This document shows positions 34,887 to 44,600 of a stretch of DNA of 64,000 bases, piece by piece. The position numbers and the translations under genes were made by a program. A model generated the notes under the pieces. It was not told the origin of the DNA. It was given only the letters and a program-made list of their open reading frames with translations, and ran no database searches. The stretch comes from JADLHS01 sp964561105 (GTDB lineage Bacteria > Verrucomicrobiota > Verrucomicrobiia > Limisphaerales > JADLHS01): positions 1 to 64,000 of the forward strand of contig CAZLOH010000004.1 of NCBI GenBank assembly GCA_964561105.1, in the 5' to 3' direction. The stretch's first letter is position 1. Each line of letters begins with the position of its first letter.

Positions 34887-36371
34887 TCAGCGGACTCCTT
34901 CCATCCAGCGCTTGATGGGTCGGGCCAGCACCAGCAACAACGCGCCGGCAATGAGCGGCAGGATGGTGATTTTGAGGTAGAGTGCGGGCCAGGCCGCCAG
35001 GCGATCATGATCAAATTCACCCGCGAGCAAACCTGCCAGCAGGTTGCCGAGTGAACTCGCCAGAAACCAGATGCCCATCATTTGCCCCACCAGCTTGCGC
35101 GGCGCGAGCTTGGTGACGGAACTCAAACCCACCGGACTCAAACACAGTTCGCCAAAGGTGTGGATGAGGTAGGTGGTGACGAGCCAGGTGGGCAGCGCCG
35201 GGTGTCCGGCCGCGACCACTTTCGCCGCTCCGGCCATCACCAGAAAACCCAGGGCGAGCAGGATCAGGCCAAACGCAAATTTCACCGGGATGCTCGGATC
35301 CAAGTTCCGCCGGCCCAGCCACACCCAGAGCCAGGCAAACACCGGCGCAAACGTGATGATGAAGATCGGTCCCAAGGCCTGAAACCACGCGGCCGGAATC
35401 TCAAACCCGCCCAACTGACGGACGGTGTCGCGCTCGGCGAACAAGTTGAACGACGAGCCGGCCTGTTCGAAGCCCGCCCAGAACAACGCCGATGCGGCGA
35501 ACAAAACCAGAATGACTCCCACGCGCTCCCGCTCAACCTTGTTCAAGCCGCAGAACAAAAAAACCGTCAGGAAATACAATCCGGCGATGGCGAGAATGAC
35601 GTACGCCATCGCTTGGGCGAGAGCCACCGGATTGAGTTTCAACCGGCCCGCCATGCCCAACCCCACCAGCAGCGCCGTCGCGACGAGCGCGCCGATCAAT
35701 CCGAATCGCTCCACCACATGGAGCGGGCGGGTGTTTCCCCGTTCAATTCCCGCCTGACCGAGCCGCCCACGCGACAGCTTGAATTGCAGCAAGCCCAGCA
35801 CCATGCCCACGCCCGCCGCGCCGAAGCCCCAGTGCCAGCCCAGGCGCGTCGCCAGCCAGCCGCAAACCATCGGCCCGACGAACGCGCCCAGATTGATGCC
35901 CATGTAGAAAATGGTGAAACCCGCGTCCCGGCGCGTGCCGCCTTCGGGATAAAGTTCGCCCACCAGCGTGCTCATGTTCGGCTTGAGCAGGCCGCTGCCA
36001 ACCACCACGAACACCAGCCCGAGATAAAACGTCTGCGTCACCGGCAACGCCAGCGTGAAGTGACCAAGCGCGATGACGAGGCCACCGTACCACACCGCGC
36101 GTTGCGCGCCCCAGAGCCGGTCCGCCAGCCAGCCGCCCGGCAGCGACATCAGATAAACCGCGGCCGTGTAAAGTCCGTAAATGGCCGTGGCCGTTTTGTC
36201 CTCCAACCCCAGGCCACCACGCGTGGCATCCACCATGAACAACACAAGCAACGCCCGCATCCCGTAGTAGCTGAACCGTTCCCACATCTCGGTGAGGAAC
36301 AGCGTGGAAAGACCGCGCGGCTGACCCGTCGGTGATGATGGCGCGGCCGGTTGCAGGTTCGAGTCGCTCAT
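34887..36371 (-). CDS. POT/PTR-family proton-dependent oligopeptide transporter
   Basis: A 494-residue inner-membrane symporter for di- and tripeptides. The first helix carries the family signature TEMWERFSYYGMRALLVLFM, where the ERFSYYG motif binds protons and peptides. The second signature, GGTRRDAGFTIFYMGINLGAF, is also intact. About 12-14 membrane segments are visible, and it ends in the expected loop. With the adjacent aminopeptidase P and the DUF885 protein it suggests a peptide-scavenging neighbourhood. Confidence 0.92.
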   Translation of the reverse strand: MSDSNLQPAAPSSPTGQPRGLSTLFLTEMWERFSYYGMRALLVLFMVDATRGGLGLEDKTATAIYGLYTAAVYLMSLPGGWLADRLWGAQRAVWYGGLVIALGHFTLALPVTQTFYLGLVFVVVGSGLLKPNMSTLVGELYPEGGTRRDAGFTIFYMGINLGAFVGPMVCGWLATRLGWHWGFGAAGVGMVLGLLQFKLSRGRLGQAGIERGNTRPLHVVERFGLIGALVATALLVGLGMAGRLKLNPVALAQAMAYVILAIAGLYFLTVFLFCGLNKVERERVGVILVLFAASALFWAGFEQAGSSFNLFAERDTVRQLGGFEIPAAWFQALGPIFIITFAPVFAWLWVWLGRRNLDPSIPVKFAFGLILLALGFLVMAGAAKVVAAGHPALPTWLVTTYLIHTFGELCLSPVGLSSVTKLAPRKLVGQMMGIWFLASSLGNLLAGLLAGEFDHDRLAAWPALYLKITILPLIAGALLLVLARPIKRWMEGVR

Positions 36372-36568
36372 GATGCGTTAGGCCGTTTGTGAAAATCCTG
36401 ACCCTCGACTTTCCCGCGACGGTCATACCGAAGGTTTCGGTTCGGGGGAAATCGGAAAGAAACTTGCCCGTCGGCCGCGTGACGCTTGGGTACGCGGGCA
36501 AGCGCGCGCACACCCAGACCGGGCGGCAAAGCGGCAGGTTCTCCGTTCATCGCTCCGTCGCCGCCCAT

Positions 36569-38380
36569 TCACCGCGGCTGTTTCAATCGCGCCCGCACCA
36601 GTTCGGGCAGATACTTCACCGGAACCGAACCCTGTTCCAGCACGGCTTCATGGTAGCGCCCCAGCTCGAACTTGTCCCCCAGCTCACGCTCCACCTGCTG
36701 GCGCAACCGATACTGCGCCATGCGCCCGACGAAATACGTGCTCAACTGCGTGGAGCTTTGCTTCGCGCGAATCACCTTCAAGCGCGCCTCGCCCTCGGAT
36801 TGAAAGGCGCCCTCCACCATCAACTTCATCGCCTCGTCATCGGTCATTTGATTGCAGTGCATCCGGTGGTCGAGGATCGCGTTCAGCACGGCGCGCAAAT
36901 AGAACTTGAGCTGCATCAGGCGCAACCGCAGAACACGGTCGCCGTAGCCTTGATCGAGCATCATCTGTTCGGTGTAAACCGCCCAGCCTTCGATATAGAC
37001 GCCGGAGGACAGCACGCGCCGGATCAGCGACGGATTCCGGTTCGCATACTCCAGTTGCACGTAGTGACCGGGATAAGCCTCGTGGATCGTGAGGATTTGC
37101 AACATGTGCTGGTTGTATTCCTCCAGAAAACTTTTCACCTTCGCCGCGCCCCAGTCGGCGGGCGGCGGACTGACCGCGTAGTAGCTGGCCGCTTTCGGAT
37201 CCAACGGTGGCGCGTTCTCCATGTAGGCAATCGAATTGCCGCGCCGAAATTCGGGCATCTCGATGACCTGGCACAAGTCCGGTTCCGGCAGTCGCACGAT
37301 GTCGTGGGAACGAATGAACGCCTTGATGCGGTCCACCGTCGCGCGGGCGTCCGGCAGCAACGCGTCCGGCTGACCATGCTCCTGGTCCACGGCGTCAATG
37401 ACCTTCGCAATCGTCGTTCGTCGCCCGGCCGCATCATCCGGCGGCAACGCCTGCTGCGGGAAATAGCGGCTCCAAAGTTGCCGCGCCACCACGTACATGT
37501 CGCGTTGCACGCGCGTGTATTCGGCTTCCGCATCGGCCAGCACTTGGTCGGCGGTCATGCCCGCGTCGAGCACCAGCTCCAGCTTCCGCGCGAATTTGCG
37601 CTTGCCGATCCGCCAGTTGCCCGTCGCGCGCTTCATTAAATCACCTGCCAGAAACTGCTGATATTCTTTGAGGGCCGCGACCACCGGAGCGGCGGCGGCC
37701 TTCAACTTTTCCCCCTGGGTCGTTTCGCCCGCCAGTTCGAAGAGGCCAGACTCGTAAAAGGAAATCGCGCCCTGATTCTGGCGAATGGCGGTTTCCAGAA
37801 TCGGCTGGGGCGGATGAGTCAGAGTGCGTCGGGCGGTTGCAATCACCCGCGGGATCTGCGCCATGCGCGCGATGCAGTTGGCGATGTTGGTTTCCTTGGG
37901 CAGCGTGGACTGGGTCAACAGGAGATAAACACTGTCGCTGATGTAGCTGCCGTAGGTGCGCGGGTCTTCCTCAAACGGATGAAAATTGTCCGCCAGCCAC
38001 AGGTTGCGCAGCAGGTCGTGTTCGTAGATTTGGAAATCAACCTGTCCGGCGGGCGACAACCGGCGAAAATCCACCGCGCGCGGCAGTTCCTTGAGCGCCG
38101 CCCGCGTCTGCCGCGTCCAGCCGTCGCGCGCTTCCGGAGAAATGTCGTCCATCAAATTGTCGTACCGATGGTCGCCCAGGCCGGTTGCCGACACGGGCTG
38201 TTGGCGCAGAGAAATGTCCAGTTGTTGACGGAAGAACGACTCCAGTTTGGCATCCTCGGGATTCTGCGCGCTGGCACAGGCGATACCGGCGAGCAGCAAG
38301 ATCACCGACGGCCAGCCCACGCCGACGCGACGCTCCCGCTCACCTTGTCGTTTGGTTGATTTGGATTCCGTTGATTTCAT
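36569..38380 (-). CDS. DUF885 family putative peptidase
   Basis: A 603-residue exported protein with a signal segment (VILLLAGIACASAQ). DUF885 proteins have a metallopeptidase-like motif, here IHEAYPGHYVQ at about residue 430, supported by downstream GWAVYTEQMMLDQGY and the C-terminal YFVGRMAQYRLRQ helix. Enzymatic activity is proven for few members. It follows the oligopeptide transporter on the same strand by about 200 bp, so a peptide-handling role is a reasonable inference. Confidence 0.85.
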   Translation of the reverse strand: MKSTESKSTKRQGERERRVGVGWPSVILLLAGIACASAQNPEDAKLESFFRQQLDISLRQQPVSATGLGDHRYDNLMDDISPEARDGWTRQTRAALKELPRAVDFRRLSPAGQVDFQIYEHDLLRNLWLADNFHPFEEDPRTYGSYISDSVYLLLTQSTLPKETNIANCIARMAQIPRVIATARRTLTHPPQPILETAIRQNQGAISFYESGLFELAGETTQGEKLKAAAAPVVAALKEYQQFLAGDLMKRATGNWRIGKRKFARKLELVLDAGMTADQVLADAEAEYTRVQRDMYVVARQLWSRYFPQQALPPDDAAGRRTTIAKVIDAVDQEHGQPDALLPDARATVDRIKAFIRSHDIVRLPEPDLCQVIEMPEFRRGNSIAYMENAPPLDPKAASYYAVSPPPADWGAAKVKSFLEEYNQHMLQILTIHEAYPGHYVQLEYANRNPSLIRRVLSSGVYIEGWAVYTEQMMLDQGYGDRVLRLRLMQLKFYLRAVLNAILDHRMHCNQMTDDEAMKLMVEGAFQSEGEARLKVIRAKQSSTQLSTYFVGRMAQYRLRQQVERELGDKFELGRYHEAVLEQGSVPVKYLPELVRARLKQPR

Positions 38381-38609
38381 GTTTGTAAGTTGATGGAACT
38401 CACGCCAGGTCGCTCTGCCCTCGCCAAGACACGTCGCGTCGAAACGTGATTCCTGTTTCGCATGCGAAGTCGCATCCCCGTTGTCTTCGTCTCGGTGGGG
38501 TTGCGACAGGCTAAACGCAGCCCGTCGTCAGCGTAAAGCGTGAACTCGCCAGGTTGGCGGCATTACTTTCAACTTTCAACCGTCCACGCCCGCGGCCTAA
38601 CATGCGCTC

Positions 38610-39263
38610 GTGCCGGTTCTGGCTTACATCTTGATCGCGCTGGGCGCCTACCTCCTTGGCTCGCTGCCGACGGGTTTCCTCGTCGCGCGCGCGAAGGGCG
38701 TGGACATCCGCACCGTCGGCAGCAAGAACATGGGCGCAACGAATGTCTTCCGCGTCCTGGGCAAAGGACCGGGCATCATGGTGCTGTTGGTGGACGTGCT
38801 CAAAGGCTGGGTCGCCGTCACCCTCGCCCGCTACTGGGTGCGCCACCTGAGCGGATGGGAGGCCGACGACGGCTTCTGGTCGAACCCGGCGAGCGCCTCC
38901 ATCGTGGCGGGTCTGGCGGCGATCCTCGGTCACAACTACACCTGCTGGCTCGGGTTCAAGGGCGGCAAAGGCATCGCCACCACGGCGGGCGTGATCGTTG
39001 CGCTCGTGCCGTGGGCCTTTCTGGTGGGCCTCATCACCTTCAGCATTTGTCTGCTCGCGACGCGGTTTGTGTCCGTGGCTTCCATCATGGCTGCCGCCAC
39101 CCTGCCCTTCGCCACCTGGTTCACCACGCACAATCCGTCGCTCACGGCGGTAACGGGCGCGATGGGGGCGCTCGCCATCTACAAACACAAGGCCAACATG
39201 CAACGCCTGCTCAACGGAACCGAGAATCGCTTTCAATTCAAACAAAAGAACCTGACACCATGA
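38610..39263 (+). CDS. plsY: acyl-phosphate:glycerol-3-phosphate acyltransferase
   Basis: PlsY places the first acyl chain on glycerol 3-phosphate in membrane phospholipid synthesis. The 217 residues from a GTG start contain the three family motifs: GSLPTGFLVAR, GSKNMGATNVFRVLGK and LGHNYTCWLGFKGGKGIATT. Five membrane segments are expected. The stop overlaps the gpsA start (ATGA), coupling acylation with supply of glycerol 3-phosphate. Confidence 0.93.
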   Translation: MPVLAYILIALGAYLLGSLPTGFLVARAKGVDIRTVGSKNMGATNVFRVLGKGPGIMVLLVDVLKGWVAVTLARYWVRHLSGWEADDGFWSNPASASIVAGLAAILGHNYTCWLGFKGGKGIATTAGVIVALVPWAFLVGLITFSICLLATRFVSVASIMAAATLPFATWFTTHNPSLTAVTGAMGALAIYKHKANMQRLLNGTENRFQFKQKNLTP

Positions 39264-40240
39264 ACATTACCGTGCTCGGCGCGGGTGCCTGGGGAACGGC
39301 GCTGGCCCGCATGTTGGCCCTCCGCCAACACGAGGTCACGCTCTGGGATTATTTTCCGGAAACGGCGGCCACCATCAATCGCACACACGTCAACGAGCGT
39401 TATCTACCCGGCATCCGCCTGCCGGAATCGTTGCGCGGTGAAGCCGATGCCGCCCAGGCCGTGCAACCGGCCGAACTGGTCGTCGTGGCCAGCGTCTCCA
39501 AAGGCTTTCGCAACGCCACCCAATGTCTGGGCGCGTTCCGCGGCGTGGTCGTCAGCGTGACCAAGGGCATCGAGTTCGAGACGGGCAAGACGATGACCGA
39601 TATTCTCACCGAGACCGCACCCGCCGCCCGCATCGTCGCGATGTCCGGCCCCACCCTGGCCGGCGAAGTGGCCAAAGGCGTGCCGACGGCCATCGTCGCC
39701 GCGAGCGCGGACGCCGCCGCAGCGCAGACCGTGCAGGAATTATTTCATGGCCCGGCGTTCCGCGTTTACACTAGCAACGACGTGCATGGGGTGGAACTGG
39801 GTGGCGCGTTGAAGAACGTCATCGCCATCGGCGCCGGCGTGTGCGACGGCCTCGGCTTTGGCGACAACTCGAAGGCCGCGCTCGTGACCCGCGCCGTCGC
39901 GGAGATGCGGCGACTGGGCGTAGCCTGCGGCGCCCAGGCGGAAACCTTCACCGGCTTGAGCGGTTTGGGTGATTTGATGGTGACCTGCTTCTCGAAACTG
40001 AGCCGCAATCGCGGCTTTGGTGAACGCCTGGGCCGCGGCGAGAAAGCTGAAGCCATTGTCGCCAGCATGACCGCCGTGGCCGAGGGTTATCCCAACGCGC
40101 GCTCCGCCCGCGAACTGGCGCGCCGTCACGACGTGGACACGCCTATCATGGCCGAGGTGTATGCGATGTGTTACGAAGGCAAGGACGCGCGGCAAGCGTT
40201 GCAAGACCTCACCACACGCGAGTCCAAGGCGGAGGACTGA
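39260..40240 (+). CDS. gpsA: NAD(P)H-dependent glycerol-3-phosphate dehydrogenase
   Basis: GpsA reduces dihydroxyacetone phosphate to glycerol 3-phosphate, feeding PlsY. The 326 residues open with the Rossmann motif GAGAWGTALARML. They include VSVTKGIEFETG, AMSGPTLAGEVAKGVPTAIV, GVELGGALKNVIAIGAGVCDGLGFG with the catalytic Lys, and LSGLGDLMVTCFSKLSRNRGFG. The last 114 bp (40127-40240) recur, diverged and frameshifted, at 40615-40727, so the 3' end has been involved in a recombination or insertion event. The gpsA copy itself is intact. Confidence 0.95.
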   Translation: MNITVLGAGAWGTALARMLALRQHEVTLWDYFPETAATINRTHVNERYLPGIRLPESLRGEADAAQAVQPAELVVVASVSKGFRNATQCLGAFRGVVVSVTKGIEFETGKTMTDILTETAPAARIVAMSGPTLAGEVAKGVPTAIVAASADAAAAQTVQELFHGPAFRVYTSNDVHGVELGGALKNVIAIGAGVCDGLGFGDNSKAALVTRAVAEMRRLGVACGAQAETFTGLSGLGDLMVTCFSKLSRNRGFGERLGRGEKAEAIVASMTAVAEGYPNARSARELARRHDVDTPIMAEVYAMCYEGKDARQALQDLTTRESKAED

Positions 40241-40261
40241 GGCCTTCGCGAGTCTGATTAC

Positions 40262-40499
40262 TCATCTCTTCTTGCCGCCGGCGGCAACAGCTTTTGACCG
40301 CAGCCCGGTCATCGTTAGCAAAGGCAACACAGTGAAGTGGCCATCATCCTCGTGAACGATGGCGTACGACGCGTTCGGTGGCAGCCAGATGTAATCCGGG
40401 TGCGGCACGGAATACTCCCGGCCATCAGCCATGCGCAAAGTAAAGGGAACGCCTGTCTCGACTGCTGATTCTATTTGCTTCCGCGTCACGGCGACATTT
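40262..40499 (-). CDS. small conserved-looking protein, unknown
   Basis: Read from a GTG at 40499 (preceded by AGGA), this gives about 78 residues with TRKQIESAVETGVPFTLRMA, then DGREYSVPHPDYIWLPP and VHEDDGHFTVLPLLTM. The frame is open to 40630, but that extension looks non-coding. The protein is compact and acidic in the middle, resembling small proteins often found beside addiction modules; I cannot name a family. It lies between gpsA and a second, broken copy of the gpsA tail, so it is probably cargo of whatever created that duplication. Confidence 0.55.
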
Positions 40500-40614
40500 T
40501 TCCTCAGATAGTTTGAGACCGCAAGTGGCTTCTTGCTACCCACGCCACCGCATTTTCCCTCAACCGGCGGTCTCGTTTTCCGCATGAAGCAATAGGCCGG
40601 CGAACTGCACCTTG

Positions 40615-40727
40615 CACGACATGAAAACACCCATTATGGCCGAGGTCTATGCGATGTGCTACGAGGCAAGGACGCGCGGCAGGCCCTGCAAGACCTCACC
40701 ACGCGCGAATCAAAGCCGGAGGATTGA
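40615..40727 (+). pseudogene. broken duplicate of the gpsA 3' end
   Basis: It aligns over 113 bp with the last 114 bp of gpsA (40127-40240) at roughly 85 percent identity, from my hand count of 16 mismatches and one gap. It keeps the stop codon at 40725-40727. A missing base in the TACGAAGGCAAG region shifts the frame. Many differences are at third codon positions, so this looks like the tail of a related but diverged gpsA more than a fresh copy. Confidence 0.8.
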
Positions 40728-40736
40728 ACCTTCGCC

Positions 40737-40807
40737 GGGAGCGCCAACGCCCCGCTGGCGTGTTACCGCTTGTTCACTCTCGCCACTCGCCGCCAAGACG
40801 GCGCTCG
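40737..40807. repeat. family C inverted repeat, diverged copy
   Basis: The left arm GGGAGCGCCAACGCC and right arm ending in GACGGCGCTCGC pair imperfectly. It starts 10 bp after the broken gpsA tail. Confidence 0.5.
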
Positions 40808-40884
40808 CAAACAGGATAACAAACAGAACAAGACGACCAGGAACTCAGATAACAACTCCGTTTCCTCTGTTGCCTCCTGTAAAA

Positions 40885-41493
40885 TTACCCCGCCAACGCG
40901 TCTTTGATCAGCTTCATCAACTCGCCGTGCGATTCCACAGCTTTGAGTTGGGGAAAGTCGCGTTTCACGTTATCAGGGGCGTGGATGAGGAAACCCACGT
41001 TGGCCTCCAGCAACATCGCGGTGTCGTTGTAGGAATCGCCGGCCGAGATGACGTGGTAGTTCAGCGACTTGAGCGCCGCCACGGATTGCTTCTTCTGATC
41101 CGGCTGGCGGAGCTGGTAATTGACAATGCGATCATTCGCCACCACGAGCCGGTGACAGAACAACGTCGGCCAGTCGAGCTGGCGCATGAGCGGTTGGGCG
41201 AATTGCTCGAACGTGTCCGAGAGAATGATGACTTGCACGAACGAGCGCAGTTCATCGAGAAATTCCTTTCCGCCCGGCAGCGGTTGGAGCGTGCCGATGA
41301 CGCTCTGGATGTCCGAGAGCTTGATGCCGTGCCGGTCCAGAATCTCGATGCGGTAACGCATGAGCTGGTCGTAGTCCGGCTCGTCGCGCGTGGTGCGGCG
41401 CAACTCCGGGAGGCCGGTCTTCTCGGCCACGGCGATCCAGATTTCGGGGGTCAGCACCCCTTCCATGTCCAGGGTGACAATTGATTGTTTCAC
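40885..41493 (-). CDS. thrH: HAD-family phosphoserine phosphatase / homoserine phosphotransferase (ThrH type)
   Basis: The 202 residues match ThrH, a HAD phosphatase with phosphoserine phosphatase activity that can also transfer the phosphate to homoserine. Motif I is LDMEGVLTPEIW; the second Asp of the usual DxD is replaced by Glu, as in ThrH. The family's VIILSDTFEQFAQPLMRQL, LVVANDRIVNYQLRQPDQK with the motif III Lys, and motif IV SAGDSYNDTAML follow. It could supply the last step of serine synthesis here. It is divergent from the PVC cytochrome gene, with a shared spacer at 41494-41619. Confidence 0.9.
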   Translation of the reverse strand: MKQSIVTLDMEGVLTPEIWIAVAEKTGLPELRRTTRDEPDYDQLMRYRIEILDRHGIKLSDIQSVIGTLQPLPGGKEFLDELRSFVQVIILSDTFEQFAQPLMRQLDWPTLFCHRLVVANDRIVNYQLRQPDQKKQSVAALKSLNYHVISAGDSYNDTAMLLEANVGFLIHAPDNVKRDFPQLKAVESHGELMKLIKDALAG

Positions 41494-41619
41494 GCGAGCG
41501 GAGTTTTCCAGAACCGCTCCCAGGTGTCCAGCGGGAGCCAGGCTGAATCACCCCCCCGCTGCCGCGCCGCCAAATTATTTTCTTCTCAGGCGCGATTCTT
41601 TCACGACAATCCTTCCGCC

Positions 41620-44600
41620 ATGCACTCAAATTTTTGCCGCCGGTTCATTCTGTTCTTCTGTTCGTTGCTGGGTTGCCTCACCGTGACCGCCGCGCCGCCA
41701 CCCGCGCCGCTGGAACTGCGGGCCGGCGACCGCGTCGTGTTCCTGGGCGACACCTTCATGGAGCGCGAGCAGTATTACGGTTGGATCGAACTGATGCTGA
41801 CCACGCGCTTTCCGGATCGGGACATCACCTTCCGCAACCTCGGCTGGAGCGCGGACACACCGGCGGGCGATTCGCGCTTCGGACGATCGCTGCTGCAAGC
41901 GGGCCTGGAGCCGGCCGACGAAGGTTGGAAACAACTGGTCAAACAACTCGAAGAAGCCAAACCCACAGTCGTGTTTCTCGGCTACGGCATGGCCAGTTCG
42001 TTCGACGGTGCGGCCGGCCTCGCCAAGTTCAAGGCCGACTACGAACGCCTGCTCGCGACGCTGGAGAAAATTTCGCCGGGCGTGCGGCTAGTCTTTGTCG
42101 GACCGATCGCGCACGACGACGCCCGGGCCGAGCAACATTGCGTGACGGTCGCCGAGGAACGCGCGCACAACCAGGAACTGGACCGCTATCGCGACACGAT
42201 CCGGGAGATCGGCGCAGCGCGGGGGGCGTGGGTGGTTGCCTTGAGCAGATTGCCCGGTTCGACCCGCACCGTCACGACGGACAACGGCATTCACCTCAAC
42301 AACGAAGGCTATCGCCGGGCCGCGTTGGAAATTGAGAAGGGGCTGGGTTGGAAGCCGGGCGCGTGGAACGCCGCCTCGAATCGGAAGCTCGTCGAGCCAC
42401 TGCGCCAGGCCATTCTGCGCAAGAACGAGTGGTTCTTCTATCGCTCGCGCCCGCAAAACATGGCTTACATCTTCGGCTTCCGGAAAGGTGAGCAGGGCCA
42501 GAACGCCGTCGAGATTCCAAAATTCGATGCCTACATCGCCGCCGAAGAAAAGCGGATCGCACTGCTCCGGCAACTCAAACCCGACGTCACCGTGCCGGAG
42601 AATCCGCGGCGCATCGGCAACCTCAACGCCAAACACACCCCGCAACCGCTGCCGCAGTTCGAAGTCGCCGACGGACTGGAGGTCACGCTCTGGGCCGAGG
42701 ACCCGTTGCTCGACAAACCCATTCAGATCAACTTCGATCCGCAGGGCCGGCTCTGGGTCGCCAGTTCGGAGGTGTATCCGCAAATCGAACCCGGCCAGGC
42801 CGCGACGGACAAGATCGTGGTGCTCGAAGACACGCGCGGCGTCGGCCAGGCCGACCGCGCGACGGTGTTTGTCGAGGGCTTGCTCGTGCCGACGGGCATC
42901 GAACCCGGCGACGGCGGTTGTTACGTTGCGCAAAGCACGGAGTTGCTGCACTTCAAAGACACCGACGGCGACGGCAAGTCGGACCAGCGGCGCATCGTGT
43001 TGAGCGGTTTCGGCACCGAGGACACGCACCATAATCTGCACACCCTGCGCTGGGGCTTCGATGGGCGGATGTATTTCAACCAATCCATTTACACGCGCAG
43101 CGATCTGGAAACGCCGCACGGCGTCGTGCGTTTGAAGGGCGGCGGCGTGTTCCGCTTTGACCCGCGCGACGAAGAACTGTCCATTCTCTACCGGGGCTGG
43201 ATCAACTCGTGGGGACATCAGTTCGACGACTACGGCGAATCGTTCCTGACCGATGGCGCGGGCGGCGGCGGCATCAACTTCGGACTGCCCGGGGCGAGTT
43301 ATGTCACCGCGCCCAAGGCCCGGCGCATCCTCGACAGCGTCAGTCCCGGCAGTTACCCGAAATTTGCCAGCATCGAAATCATCCGCAGCCAGCAGTTCCC
43401 GCCGGACTGGCAGCACGACATCATTACCTGCGATTTTCGCGCGCATCGCGTGGTGCGCTTCAAAATCTCCGATCAAGGCGCCGGCTACGTGACCCAGGAA
43501 ATGCCGGACGTGATGCGGAGCACGGCGGATTCCTTCCGGCCGATTGACGTGAAGATGGGGCCGGACGGCGCGCTGTACGTGGCCGACTGGAGCAATCCCA
43601 TCATCCAGCACGGCGAAGTGGACTTCCGCGATCCGCGCCGGGACAAGGAGCATGGCCGCATCTGGCGCATCACCGCGAAGGGCCGGCCCGCGTTGGCGCG
43701 GGTGAATTTCACCCAGCTCAAAAACCCGGCGTTGCTGGACAAGCTGGTCTCGCCAAATTACTACGAAGTGGAAAGCGCCCGGCGCGTGCTGACCGAGCGC
43801 GGCGTGGGCAAGGTGCGCAAAGACCTGAACGCCTGGACCAAAAAGCAAACGGACGACCAAGCGCGCCTGCGCGCCTTGTGGATGTATCAAACCTTCAACC
43901 TCCCTCAGCCCGAGTTGTTGAACCGGCTGCTCGCCGCGCACGACGCCAACATTCGCGCCGCCGCCACGCGCGTGCTCGGTGAATGGTCCGCCCCAGATCA
44001 ACCCAAGCCCGGACTTTCCGTCAACGCCGCGCTTGCGCAACTGTCCCGGCTGGTCACCGATGCGAATCCGCGCGTCCGCCTCGAAGCGGTGCGCGCGCTG
44101 GGCAAATTGAATTCCGCCGCCGCCGCCGACCTCGCCTTCAAGGCGCTCGATCAACCCATGGATCGGTTTCTCGATTACGCGCTTTGGCTGACGATCAATG
44201 AACTGGCCGAGCCGTGGCTGGCCGAACTCAAATCGGGCAAGTGGAATGTGGCGAGCCATGAGGCGCAACTCGAGTTCGGCCTCAAAGCCATTGACCCCGC
44301 GCTCACCCGCGATGTCCTCAATCAGATTCTCGGCGATCAACCCCTGCCCCGGGACGGGAGCGGGCCGCGCATTGAACTCATCGGCGCCGCCGGTGGCGCA
44401 CAGCAGCAACGCATCTTGTTCGAGCAAGCAGTCACGGGCGGGTTCGATGAACCGGCGCTGGTTCGCGCCTTGCACACCCTTGCCACCGCCGCCCGCCTGC
44501 GCAACGTGAAACCTGACGGCGACCTGGCGCGCCTCGCTCCCTTGCTCACCGCCACCAACGAAAGCGTCCGCAGTGCGGCGATCCAACTCGCCGGGGTTTG

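Noticed and set aside
40612..41484. 290-residue plus-strand frame over thrH
   Set aside because: It begins in the broken gpsA tail and runs antisense through thrH; no protein pattern of its own.
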